A program made the position numbers and the translations under genes. The notes under the pieces were generated by a model. That model was not told where the DNA came from, searched no databases, and saw nothing but the letters and a program-made list of their open reading frames with translations. This document shows, one piece after another, positions 17,822 to 26,033 of a stretch of 32,698 nucleotides of DNA. The stretch's first letter is position 1. Each line of letters opens with the position of its first letter. This DNA comes from Spirochaetales bacterium (GTDB lineage: Bacteria > Spirochaetota > Spirochaetia > SZUA-6 > DRHE01), in contig JAUVWI010000039.1 of the NCBI GenBank assembly GCA_030604195.1, positions 1 to 32,698 of the forward strand. The letters run 5' to 3'.

Positions 17822-19244
17822 CCATAAGAGCAAAAGCCTTTGAGAGCTGAGTTACGTATTTTAAACACCGCTCTTTGCCGTTTTCCTGTTTTAGAATATG
17901 TTCCTGAGCTAAAACTAGTATTGATAGCTTGTCTTTGGTTGAAGAGGTAAAAAAGTGAGTATAATCAAAACCATAAAACAAAGCGGATACAATTTCATAC
18001 TTTTCAACCATTACAGCAACCGCCTCATCCTGCTCAAATGCCGGTTTGCCCCGGCCACCGCTTTCCGTATATTCTGAAAGGGCTTTTTTAAGCTCTACTG
18101 CAACACCAAGATAGTCGACTATCAGACCCCCCGGTTTATCCTTAAAGACCCGGTTGACCCGGGCTATAGCCTGCATAAGGCCATGGCCGCGCATTGGTTT
18201 ATCAAGATACATTGTATGCAGGCAGGGAACATCAAAACCTGTAAGCCACATATCTCTTACAATAACCACTTTTAGAGGATCATAGGGGTCTTTCATCCTG
18301 TCCCCTATGTCCTTGCGCCTCTGCTTGTTCCTTATATGTTCCTGCCATTCAGGCGGGTCAGCAGCAGCACCGGTCTCCCTTAATACCTGCCGCCTGTTTG
18401 GTTGAGTCAACCGCCTTATTGACTGCATAATATTGATGATAGGCGGCGACCTTCTTTAATAAGGCATATGCTCCTGTTCAAATACAATAAACTGACGTAT
18501 CAGGTCAAGGAATATCTTTTTATCAAAACTGCCCTTAAGAAGAACTTCAATTTGCGGTACGGCAGCAGGAGCTTTTTCTATACCGTCAATTGTTTTCCAG
18601 GGCAGGAATCTTTCCCAGTTTGATGTAATTGTGCCGGCCTTTGCCTCAAGCCCGTCACTTATAACCAGGATTTCATTGTAGCTAAAAAGGACGGGGATTT
18701 CTGCTCTGTAGGTTTGAAACTGGTTAAATGCCGTTCTAATAGTTGCATTCTCATCTGCGGGATTTTTTAGTTCAATAACTGCTAATGGCAGACCATTTAC
18801 AAAAAGCACAATGTCAGGACGCCGGTTGTGATTATCTTCAATGACTGTAAACTGATTAACCGCTGCAAACTCGTTGTTCTCCGGATTGTCAAAATCCAGC
18901 AGCCATATCTTATCTCCAACAATCCTTCCGTGCTTTCGATATTCTATGTCAATACCGTCGATGAGCAACTTATGAAAACGCTGGTTATTTACCACCGGAT
19001 CAGGGCTCTCGCTTCTAAGCAGCAGCTTGATAGCTTGCTCTTTTGCTTCATCCGGAATGTCCGGATTCAGCATATTGATAGCCCTGCGCACTCTTTGCAT
19101 TAAAATTACTTCCGAGTGGCTTGAACGTTCAGGAAAATCACCATCCGGAGCAATGTCAGGGCCGAAAACAGCTTCATATCCGATTTCGGAGAGGATATCC
19201 AGAGCAACCTGCTCGACTTCCGACTCGGTAATTATCTTTTGCAA
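17822..19244 (-). pseudogene. hsdR: Type I restriction enzyme R subunit, internally deleted and 3'-truncated
   Basis: The N-terminal nuclease part (from TTG 19244) is readable to the stop at 18456, including PDIVLFVNGLPLAVIELKNP with its D...ELK nuclease motif. Coding sense continues in another frame as [16 protein letters not shown], so there is a frameshift near 18460. Around 18370 it jumps from '...IKGDR' to '[14 protein letters not shown]', which in intact HsdR lies several hundred residues later; Walker A and DEAD-box motifs are gone. The later part reads [20 protein letters not shown] and [20 protein letters not shown] (motif VI region), then homology stops at KAFAL, where it meets the DUF212 gene. 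The protein cannot translocate or cut DNA. It is the last gene of a leftward hsdM/S-fic-hsdR locus. Confidence 0.85.
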
Positions 19245-19370
19245 TTTATCTGCCTTCTAACATACTGTCAGTTATTATCATGTTTATTATCAAGTTTATC
19301 TCATATTATCACATTTTAGCTTCATATTCTATTTCGGATAGATTGGCTTATACAGCCCCCCCAAGTCTTC

Positions 19371-19414
19371 ATTACCCTATTTATTACCCTATTTAAATTT
19401 TTATTACCCTATTT
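19371..19414. repeat. Three copies of a 12 bp direct repeat between hsdR and fic
   Basis: ATTACCCTATTT occurs at 19371-19382, 19383-19394 and 19403-19414; the first two are exactly adjacent. An 8-base partial copy (ATTACCCT) lies at 20464-20471, overlapping the stop of the hsdM/S chimera just before fic. On the coding strand each copy reads as GGGTAAT with a stop, so the set brackets fic. The remaining bases of this 177 bp gap (19245-19421) are AT-rich and show nothing else. Confidence 0.75.
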
Positions 19415-19421
19415 GGTTTTT

Positions 19422-20459
19422 TCAAAGCTTTTTCCATTTCGCTGATTTTCCTTTTCCCAGACATCTAATAAGCTTCTCCGAAACAAGTTGTCGGAAAACA
19501 ACACGGATCATATCACGGCTTATTCCCGGGCAGGCATTCATAATATCTGAGAGTGTAAATTCACCTATCTGATTTTCTATGACCTGCTTGATAAGTTCGG
19601 TTTTTGCTCCGCGGATTGGCTTTAAGGCAATAGATCTCTCCTCAAATTCTTTATAGGCTGATAAAACTGTTCCTAAGAAATAATGAAGCCAGGGATTAAT
19701 ATCATGTTTTGACTGATGCCATTTCTGCGAACTTTTATTAAGCGATTCATAGTAGGTTTCTTTAGATTGTTCAACAGTCCGTTCAAGGCTTATATACTTT
19801 CCTACCTCATAACCGTGCTGATAAAGAGCCAGTAAAGCTAAGAGTCTTGAAACCCTTCCGTTGCCGTCTCGAAAAGGGTGAATACATAAAAAATCAAGAA
19901 TAAGACAGGCAACAGCATATAGAGGCGGGTATCTGAACCTGGAGAGGCTATGGCGGTATAAAAGACATAGCTGTTCCATAGCTCCTGGGGTTTGGTCAGC
20001 AGGTACAGGTTTAAAAATTATATTAATAGTGCCGTCAGTATTTATGCGGATGATATCATTGTTTTTACTCTTCCATTCACCGGCATCACCACTTTCTCCC
20101 CGGCTTAAACGATGTAGTTGAAGGATTGTTTCTGGTGTTATTTCAATACTTGCATATTTTTTATGTATTAGGTCAAGCGCCCTGCGGTAGCCAGCCACTT
20201 CCTCTTCTGAACGGTCTCGAGGCCGACTGTTCCCAATAATCAGTGGTTGAAGACGGTTTCTATCAACTACTACACCTTCAATACGGTTGGAAGATTCCGC
20301 GCTTTCAATTAACGCCATTTTGACAAGCGCATTTAGAATTTGCGGTGATTGACAAGTATATAATTCCTGTTTGCCTTTGTATTCAGATATGCTGTTCATC
20401 AGCCAGACTGCGCCCAATGGCAGGCTGTAATCGCTTTCTTTTTCCTTGAATGAATGCAT
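19422..20459 (-). CDS. Fic family AMPylase-type protein with C-terminal winged helix
   Basis: A 345-residue Fic protein. The N-terminal segment holds the inhibitory helix motif SSNRIEG (56-62, S-x3-E-G), so it is the type in which the inhibitory helix precedes the Fic core. The core motif is HPFRDGNGRVSR (194-205), with all catalytic residues, and a 'flap' region near IRINTDGTI. A helix-turn-helix-like tail (about 285-340; GEFTLSDIMNACPGISRDMI) resembles the DNA-binding end of this Fic subgroup. Such enzymes usually transfer AMP from ATP to a protein target; the target here is unknown. It sits between hsdM/S and hsdR, a recurrent place for fic in type I loci. It is the only gene of this locus with no visible damage. 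Confidence 0.9.
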   Translation of the reverse strand: MHSFKEKESDYSLPLGAVWLMNSISEYKGKQELYTCQSPQILNALVKMALIESAESSNRIEGVVVDRNRLQPLIIGNSRPRDRSEEEVAGYRRALDLIHKKYASIEITPETILQLHRLSRGESGDAGEWKSKNNDIIRINTDGTINIIFKPVPADQTPGAMEQLCLLYRHSLSRFRYPPLYAVACLILDFLCIHPFRDGNGRVSRLLALLALYQHGYEVGKYISLERTVEQSKETYYESLNKSSQKWHQSKHDINPWLHYFLGTVLSAYKEFEERSIALKPIRGAKTELIKQVIENQIGEFTLSDIMNACPGISRDMIRVVFRQLVSEKLIRCLGKGKSAKWKKL

Positions 20460-20464
20460 ATTTA

Positions 20465-21973
20465 TTACCCTCGTGGCGCTGTTCTATCGTAATTAACCCT
20501 TATCTTTCCAGACATAAGCCTGGGAAGGAGGGAGTCACGGATTTGGGAAAGTCTTCTATTCTGGATACAATTATTTCTTACTCTTTCATCTATATTCATT
20601 AAGAATGTATTTAATTGATTTCCAAAATCCTTAGGTGGAATTACTATTTGAAAATTGTTTACATCATCTTTATTCACAGCACCAAAAACCGTGCCTTCAG
20701 CATTAAAATTCTTCCACCAATTGATACTATTTTGTAACATATAGTAGATATAACTATTCCTTCTATTTTTTTCATGAATAGATGCTAATCCTCTTCCGAT
20801 AATGCACTTCACTAATGTACGATTTAAATCACCGACAGGAGCACGAACGCTTAATAGAATATCATCATCGGTTAATTCTCTATGCCTTCTATCAATCATT
20901 ACACCCATATTTCGTGCATCAATGAATAATGTCTGGTCGCGCCTGTCCCTGAACTTGCCGTCTTGCGCGCCTCCTGCGATCAGATGATTCTTCTTATCCT
21001 TTGCTATAAACCAGAGACATGCCATGATCATGGTATTGTAGAAAAGCTGGGAAGGCAGAGCAACCATACAATCAACCAGGTCGGCTTCTATTATTGATTT
21101 CCTTATATTTCCTTCGCCTGCCGTGTTTGATGACATGGAGCCATTTGCCAGTACAAAACCGGTAGTACCTGCAGGAGCCAGGTGATATATGAAATGCTGG
21201 ACCCAGGCAATATTGGCGTCAATACCGCGTAGAGCAAGATTCATCTTGCATAACCGCCAGGTAGTTTGGTTTGATTCCTGACCGTATACGGAAATATCCC
21301 CAATCCGGCCTCCATGCTCTTCAATGAATCTTTCACTCTGAACAAACATACCTCCTGATCCGCAGCAGGGATCAAATACTCTTCCTTTGTAGGGTTCAAG
21401 CATGGCCACAAGTAATTTAACAATACAGCGTGGTGTATAGAATTGTCCGCCTTTTTTACCTTCAGCATCAGCAAACTGGCCTAAGAAATACTCATAAACT
21501 CTGCCGAGTAAATCTTTGCTCCTATTTTCTTTATCACCTAAACCGATTGTGCCGATTAAATCGATCAACTCTCCCAATCGCTGTTTATCAAGAGCGGGGC
21601 GGGCATAATTTTTAGGCAAAACACCTTTTAATGATGGATTATTTCTTTCAATAGCATCCATCGCATCATCAATAGATTTGCCGATTGCCGGCTGTTTGGC
21701 ATTTTTCTGTAAATGCTGCCAGCGGGCTTCAGGCGGCACCCAGAAGATATTCCTCATTCTATATTCATCAATATCCTCAGGATCAGAATAATTTTTCTTA
21801 TTGCTTTCCAATTCTTTGAAAACTTCATTGAAAACATCAGATATGTATTTTAGAAATATTAGACCGAGTACGATATGCTTGTATTCAGCTGCGTCCATGT
21901 TATTTCGTAATTTATCTGCTGCCTTCCAGAGCTTTGAAGTGAAAGTTAAATCGCTGTTTCCATTGTCAGCCAT
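20465..21973 (-). pseudogene. HsdM-HsdS chimera: type I methyltransferase with two internal deletions
   Basis: An open 502-codon frame made of three pieces. Residues 1-255 are a normal HsdM start ([42 protein letters not shown] loop [10 protein letters not shown] at 201-210). At ~255 the sequence jumps from RGIDANI to [12 protein letters not shown], skipping the ~55 residues that normally hold the catalytic NPPF. HsdM then runs to [10 protein letters not shown] (~370), where it joins directly to [13 protein letters not shown], the final half of an HsdS specificity subunit, ending [12 protein letters not shown]. Both joins keep the frame. Without NPPF and one target-recognition domain it cannot methylate normally. 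An AAGGAG precedes the ATG. A product could still be made, but its role, if any, is unknown. Confidence 0.85.
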
Positions 21974-22002
21974 AGCCGCTCCTTATTTCACTATTGGTAT
22001 GC

Positions 22003-22031
22003 ATTATAGGATATTGTGAGGTTCGAAACAA
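22003..22031 (-). promoter_or_regulatory. Promoter of the decayed type I RM locus
   Basis: On the minus strand TTGTTT (22031-22026) and TATAAT (22008-22003) are 17 bp apart, 30 bp before the hsdM start with its AAGGAG. The promoter appears intact even though the locus is broken. Confidence 0.5.
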
Positions 22032-22052
22032 TTAACTCTTTACATTTATCCC

Positions 22053-22114
22053 AGCGCAGCACCCCTTTGCGGGGGACTCCTCCTACGGGCCGCCCTGTGC
22101 GGGCACCTACGGCC
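22053..22114. repeat. GC-rich pair of small hairpins with a repeated 9-mer
   Basis: Within an AT-rich gap this block is strikingly GC-rich. It holds two short palindromes, CCCC-TTTGC-GGGG (22062-22074) and GCCC-TGTGC-GGGC (22092-22104), and two copies of CCTACGGSC (22082-22090, 22106-22114) 24 bp apart flanking the second hairpin. It lies between the hsdM promoter and the truncated binding-protein gene. It resembles REP-like palindromic units, but I do not recognise a named family. Confidence 0.45.
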
Positions 22115-22126
22115 TGCAGTCTACGA

Positions 22127-22194
22127 ATTACATCCGCTTTAATGTAGAACCATCCCTTTCTCCAACTAAGCGATCAGGTATTTTCTCAAGGCAG
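22127..22194 (-). repeat. Possible partial third copy of the interspersed repeat
   Basis: Two words of copy B recur here in the same order and orientation: ATTACATCCGC (22127-22137) and TTCTCAAGGCAG (22183-22194), separated by 45 bp instead of 8. Nothing else of the element is clear, so this may be a rearranged remnant or chance. The remaining sequence of the 21974-22295 gap, about 100 bp before the next gene, holds no recognisable gene. Confidence 0.25.
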
Positions 22195-22295
22195 GAATCT
22201 ATTTCACTGCATTCTGTAATATATGAAATAAGAGGGAGGAAGCATTCGGAAGATATTCCTTTAACCATCGGTATTGATATAATTTATCAAACATC

Positions 22296-23231
22296 ATGCG
22301 TAAATTTTCAGTTAAAATGACTATTATGTCAAAGATATTACAGGACAAACATACAGGTATTGAGGTTGACTGGGTACGTCTTTCAACAGGTGAATGTGTT
22401 GCCAGGATGGAGGCGGAAAAAGGGAATCCCCAGGCAAGCATTTGGTATGGTGGGGTTGGTCTTGGCCATATCCAGGCAAAGGCAAAAGGCTTGACTACTC
22501 CCTATGATTCACCTGCCGCAGCAAATATTCCTGACAATTTCAGAGATAAAGATCGTTATTGGACGGGTATATATGCCGGACCGCTTTGTTTTGAGAGCAA
22601 CACAAAGATGCTTGAAAAGTATAGTCTCACAGCGCCGAAGTCATGGGAAGAGATCTGTGATCCCAGGTATGAGGGGCATGTCCAGGTTGCAAACCCGGGC
22701 TCTTCAGGAACGGCGTGCAATGTTCTTGCTACCCTTGTGCAGATATTCGGGGAGGACGAGGCCTTTGATCTTTTAAGAAAACTGGATAATAATATCATTC
22801 AATATACACGTTCAGGCTCAGCTCCGGGGAAAAATGTCAGTATTGGCGAGAGTACTATTGCCATCGGCTATGCACATGACGGTGTAAAACTTGTAAGCAA
22901 GGGATTCCCCATTAAAATAACATTTCCTGCAGAGGGAACCGGTTATGAGGTTGCGTCAATTTCCCTGATTAAGGGCGGGCCTGCAGATGAGGTTGCCGTT
23001 GCAAAAAAACTCTATGACTGGGCATTGGGTGAAAATGCTGCAAAGGCATATGCAAAGAATTTTGTTGTTCCTTTTGTAGATGTTCCTCTGGCGCCAGGTT
23101 CTATTCCGATTTCTCAAGTTAATACAATTAATCAGGATGATCAGTGGTCGGCAGATAATAAAGTCAGATTGGTTGAGAAATGGAATGATGTTATCGGCGG
23201 CGAAGCCAAAACAGAGGCAAAGAAGAAATAG
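22296..23231 (+). pseudogene. Iron(III)-type ABC transporter binding protein lacking its N-terminus
   Basis: A 311-codon frame matching FbpA/AfuA-like periplasmic binding proteins from about residue 12 on: GIEVDWVRLSTGE, EKGNPQASIWYGG, LTAPKSWEEICDPRYEGHVQ, then ANPGSSGT and the closing LVEKWNDVIGG. The signal peptide and the first beta strand that normally precede this are missing, and no ribosome-binding site precedes the ATG. Upstream the same frame meets a stop at once. If made, it would stay in the cytoplasm and could not deliver ligand to a permease. Family members bind ferric iron or related anions or phosphonates; the substrate here is unproven. The downstream permease gene is its natural partner. 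Confidence 0.8.
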
Positions 23232-23251
23232 CCGCGAAAATTAAACTTAAT

Positions 23252-23287
23252 GGGGTGTGCCTTTAACATTGATACAGGGTGCACCCC
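23252..23287 (+). promoter_or_regulatory. Intercistronic hairpin between binding-protein and permease genes
   Basis: GGGGTGTGCC (23252-23261) can pair with GGGTGCACCCC (23277-23287), giving about ten pairs including two G-U, around a 15 nt loop. No T tract follows, so it is more likely an mRNA-stabilising or attenuating hairpin of the kind often found after binding-protein genes than a full terminator. Confidence 0.5.
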
Positions 23288-23323
23288 GTTCATAACTATA
23301 ATTAGCCGGGGGAGTATGTATCC

Positions 23324-25246
23324 ATGAGCTCAGGAATGATGTTAGCGATCAGAAGGAATAGACACAATCTAAAGCAATTGGTAAAAGAACCGGTGCTTTT
23401 TACCGGAGTGCTATTGGTTTTAAGCATGCTGATTGTATTTATTATCTATCCGCTTATTACTACAGTACGGTTGAGTCTTTTTCCGGAAGGCAAGCTCAGC
23501 CTGGATGTTTACAAATATATTTTTTCACATAGAAGATTCAGTAAGGCAATTTTTAACAGCACCCTGCTTGGCCTTATAGTTGCCACAATATCAACTTTAA
23601 TAGGTTTTATTTTTGCTTTTGCCCTGACTCGTACAAGAATTCCGGGACATAGAATATTTAAGAATCTGGTTCTGCTTCCCATAATTTCGCCTCCCTTTAT
23701 GTTTGCTCTTTCGGTTATTCTTCTATTCGGACGAAACGGGTTGATTACTGCCGGCCTTTTAGGATTGGACAGGTATAACATCTATGGTCTTAAGGGATTG
23801 GTGATTGTACAGAGCATAGGCCTGTTTCCCCTTGCCTATTTAACGCTTTCAGGGATATTGCAGGCAATTGATCCGGATTTGGAAACCTGTGCCATGAACC
23901 TCGGGGCCAAACGTTTGAAAACATTTTTTACCATCACATTGCCTCTTGCGCTGCCCGGTATATTTGCCGCCTGGCTGTTGGTATTTGTAGGATCTCTTAC
24001 AGATTTTGGTAATCCCATAGTTATCGGTGGTGAGTTTGATGTTCTGTCGGTACAGGCTTACATGGAGTTTACCGGTATGGCTAATCTGCCAAGGGGCGCC
24101 GGTCTGGCCATTATTCTACTAATACCTACAGTTGCGATTTTCTTACTCCAAAAACAAATATTAAGGAAAAAATCGTATACAACAATAACAGGAAAATCCG
24201 GAAGAAGAGTAAGCGTTAAGATCAGTCCATTGGCAAATAGAGTACTTTTTAGTATATGCCTAATTATTTGCCTTTTTGTTTTAATGTTCTATTTTACAAT
24301 AATTGCAGGCAGCTTTATAAAAATATGGGGTATTAACTGGGGGTTTACCTTTGAACATTTTACCTACAGTTTTGATGTAGGCCTTAAAACACTAAAGAAT
24401 ACGCTTATACTGGCAATAATATCTACCCCAATAACCGCTTTATTGGGAATGATTATTGCTTATTTTGTAGTAAGAAAAGCTTTTCCGGGAAAACATGTTA
24501 TGGAGATAGTTACCATGATGAGCTATGCAATACCCGGAACAGCAGTAGGAATAGGTTATATTCTGGCATTTAATAAACCACCTTTTCTATTGTCAGGCAC
24601 AGCTTTTATTCTTATTGCCTGTTATGTTTTCAGAAACGTTCCCATAGGAGTCGAATCCGGTATTGCTGCTCTTAAACAGATTTCAAGTGATATTGAGGAA
24701 TCGTCGACAAACCTTGGTGCGGATAGTTCCTATACATTCAGGCGTATAACACTTCCGTTGATTACCCCTTCCTTTTTTGCAGGAGCAACTTTCTGCTTTG
24801 TCAGGTGCATGACGGCAATAAGCGCAATAATATTTTTGGTTTCTGCAAGATGGAACCATCTGACTGTGCTGGTATTGGCACAGACAGAGATTATGCGCCT
24901 TGGAGTAGCATCTGCGCTGTCGTTTGTCCTAATAGTAATAATTATGGTTTTTATTGTGATAATAAGAAAAGCAACCGGACTGGTCCAGGCGGTTAATGAT
25001 ATTTCATTTACTATTTCAAGCGGCGAGTTTGTTACTCTTTTAGGTCCCTCCGGCTGCGGCAAGACCACTACTCTAAGACTGGTTGCCGGGTTTGAAGCAT
25101 TAGATTCAGGTGAGATATTCTTGGGTAATAAAAAAATAAATGACCTGCCGGCCTATACCAGAAATATGCCAATGGTTTTTCAAAGCTATGCACTGTTTCC
25201 TCATTTGTCAATATTTGAAAATATTGCATACGGATTGAAAGCATAG
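23324..25246 (+). CDS. Iron-type ABC transporter double permease fused to a truncated ATPase
   Basis: A 640-residue frame. Residues 1-~550 are a complete FbpB-like permease with two inner-membrane transport domains; both EAA loops are visible (NLGAKRLKTFFTITLPLALP and NLGADSSYTFRRITLPLITP). Near residue 552 the last membrane helix (VFIVIIRKATG) runs straight into the start of an ABC ATPase: VQAVNDISFTISSGEF, Walker A GPSGCGKTT and the Q-loop MVFQSYALFPHLSIFENIAY. It then stops at GLKA, so the LSGGQ signature, Walker B and switch His are absent. The ATPase part cannot hydrolyse ATP. The permease could work only with another ATPase. Its stop lies 2 bp from the stop of the convergent response regulator. 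Confidence 0.85.
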   Translation: MSSGMMLAIRRNRHNLKQLVKEPVLFTGVLLVLSMLIVFIIYPLITTVRLSLFPEGKLSLDVYKYIFSHRRFSKAIFNSTLLGLIVATISTLIGFIFAFALTRTRIPGHRIFKNLVLLPIISPPFMFALSVILLFGRNGLITAGLLGLDRYNIYGLKGLVIVQSIGLFPLAYLTLSGILQAIDPDLETCAMNLGAKRLKTFFTITLPLALPGIFAAWLLVFVGSLTDFGNPIVIGGEFDVLSVQAYMEFTGMANLPRGAGLAIILLIPTVAIFLLQKQILRKKSYTTITGKSGRRVSVKISPLANRVLFSICLIICLFVLMFYFTIIAGSFIKIWGINWGFTFEHFTYSFDVGLKTLKNTLILAIISTPITALLGMIIAYFVVRKAFPGKHVMEIVTMMSYAIPGTAVGIGYILAFNKPPFLLSGTAFILIACYVFRNVPIGVESGIAALKQISSDIEESSTNLGADSSYTFRRITLPLITPSFFAGATFCFVRCMTAISAIIFLVSARWNHLTVLVLAQTEIMRLGVASALSFVLIVIIMVFIVIIRKATGLVQAVNDISFTISSGEFVTLLGPSGCGKTTTLRLVAGFEALDSGEIFLGNKKINDLPAYTRNMPMVFQSYALFPHLSIFENIAYGLKA

Positions 25247-25248
25247 AA

Positions 25249-25935
25249 TTATGGCGATGCTAATCTGTAACCCATGCCCCATAAATTAACCAGATAAACA
25301 GGATTTGAAACAGCAGGTTCAATTTTTTTTCTAAGGCGCCTTATATTTACTTTGATTAATTCTTTTCCTCCGTCCCAGTCATCACTATAGCCCCATACTT
25401 CTTTTAGAAGAGATTCCCAGGATAATACCCTGTCTTTATGTTTGGCCAGGCAGGTTAATAGATTAAATTCAGTAGGAGTTAAGTTAATTTTATTACCTTT
25501 TATTTTGAGCGATCTACTGGATAGATTAATTTGAAGGTCGCCAATTTTAATATTTTCTTTCACTCTATAGGCATTAATTCGTTTGAGTATTTTTGCTATT
25601 CTGAGTATCAATTCCCGGTGATTAAAGGGCTTTGTTATATAATCGTCAGCGCCAATTTCAAGGCCTTTAATAATATCTTCATCTTGATCTTTCGCACTTA
25701 GAATGATAACGGGAATTGTAGTGTACTTTCTAATCCGGTTGCATACCTCAAAGCCGTCCATTTTGGGAAGCATAATATCCAGAATAACAAGATCAGGACG
25801 CACTTTTTTCATTAGCTTCAGCGCATCTTCCCCATTATAAGCGGTTTCCACAGAATATCCTTCATCTCTTAATAAATATTCAAGTATTCCAACCAACTGG
25901 GGCTCATCTTCAATAATTAGTATTGTCTGTTTCAC
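25249..25935 (-). CDS. OmpR/PhoB-family response regulator without adjacent kinase
   Basis: A 228-residue, apparently complete two-domain regulator. The receiver (1-~120) has the acidic pair in IIEDEP, phospho-acceptor Asp53 in LVILDIMLPKMDG, Thr/Ser before AKDQ (~80) and Lys102 in YITKPF. The winged helix (~128-226) has LTPTEFNLLTCLAKH, VLSWESLLKEVWGY, the DNA-recognition stretch KVNIRRLRKKIE and the closing GMGYRL. It would act as a DNA-binding transcription regulator controlled by phosphorylation. No histidine kinase lies beside it: upstream is the trp relic, and downstream the truncated transporter. Its kinase may be elsewhere or deleted. Confidence 0.9.
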   Translation of the reverse strand: MKQTILIIEDEPQLVGILEYLLRDEGYSVETAYNGEDALKLMKKVRPDLVILDIMLPKMDGFEVCNRIRKYTTIPVIILSAKDQDEDIIKGLEIGADDYITKPFNHRELILRIAKILKRINAYRVKENIKIGDLQINLSSRSLKIKGNKINLTPTEFNLLTCLAKHKDRVLSWESLLKEVWGYSDDWDGGKELIKVNIRRLRKKIEPAVSNPVYLVNLWGMGYRLASP

Positions 25936-26033
25936 AAATGTAGCCTCCGCTTTTTTGTAAGGTAGTCAGTCTATCCAATACTTGGTCCCGGGTAACAAGA
26001 AAATCGCATCAATTGTAATATTATCCTAAAAAC

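Noticed and set aside
19371..19414. The 12 bp repeats considered as a CRISPR or iteron array
   Set aside because: There are only three copies, two of them directly adjacent, with no replication gene nearby and no spacer structure.
22199..22441. An 80-codon minus-strand frame near the binding-protein start, briefly considered as a transposase remnant
   Set aside because: No transposase motif is present, and it overlaps clear binding-protein homology on the other strand.
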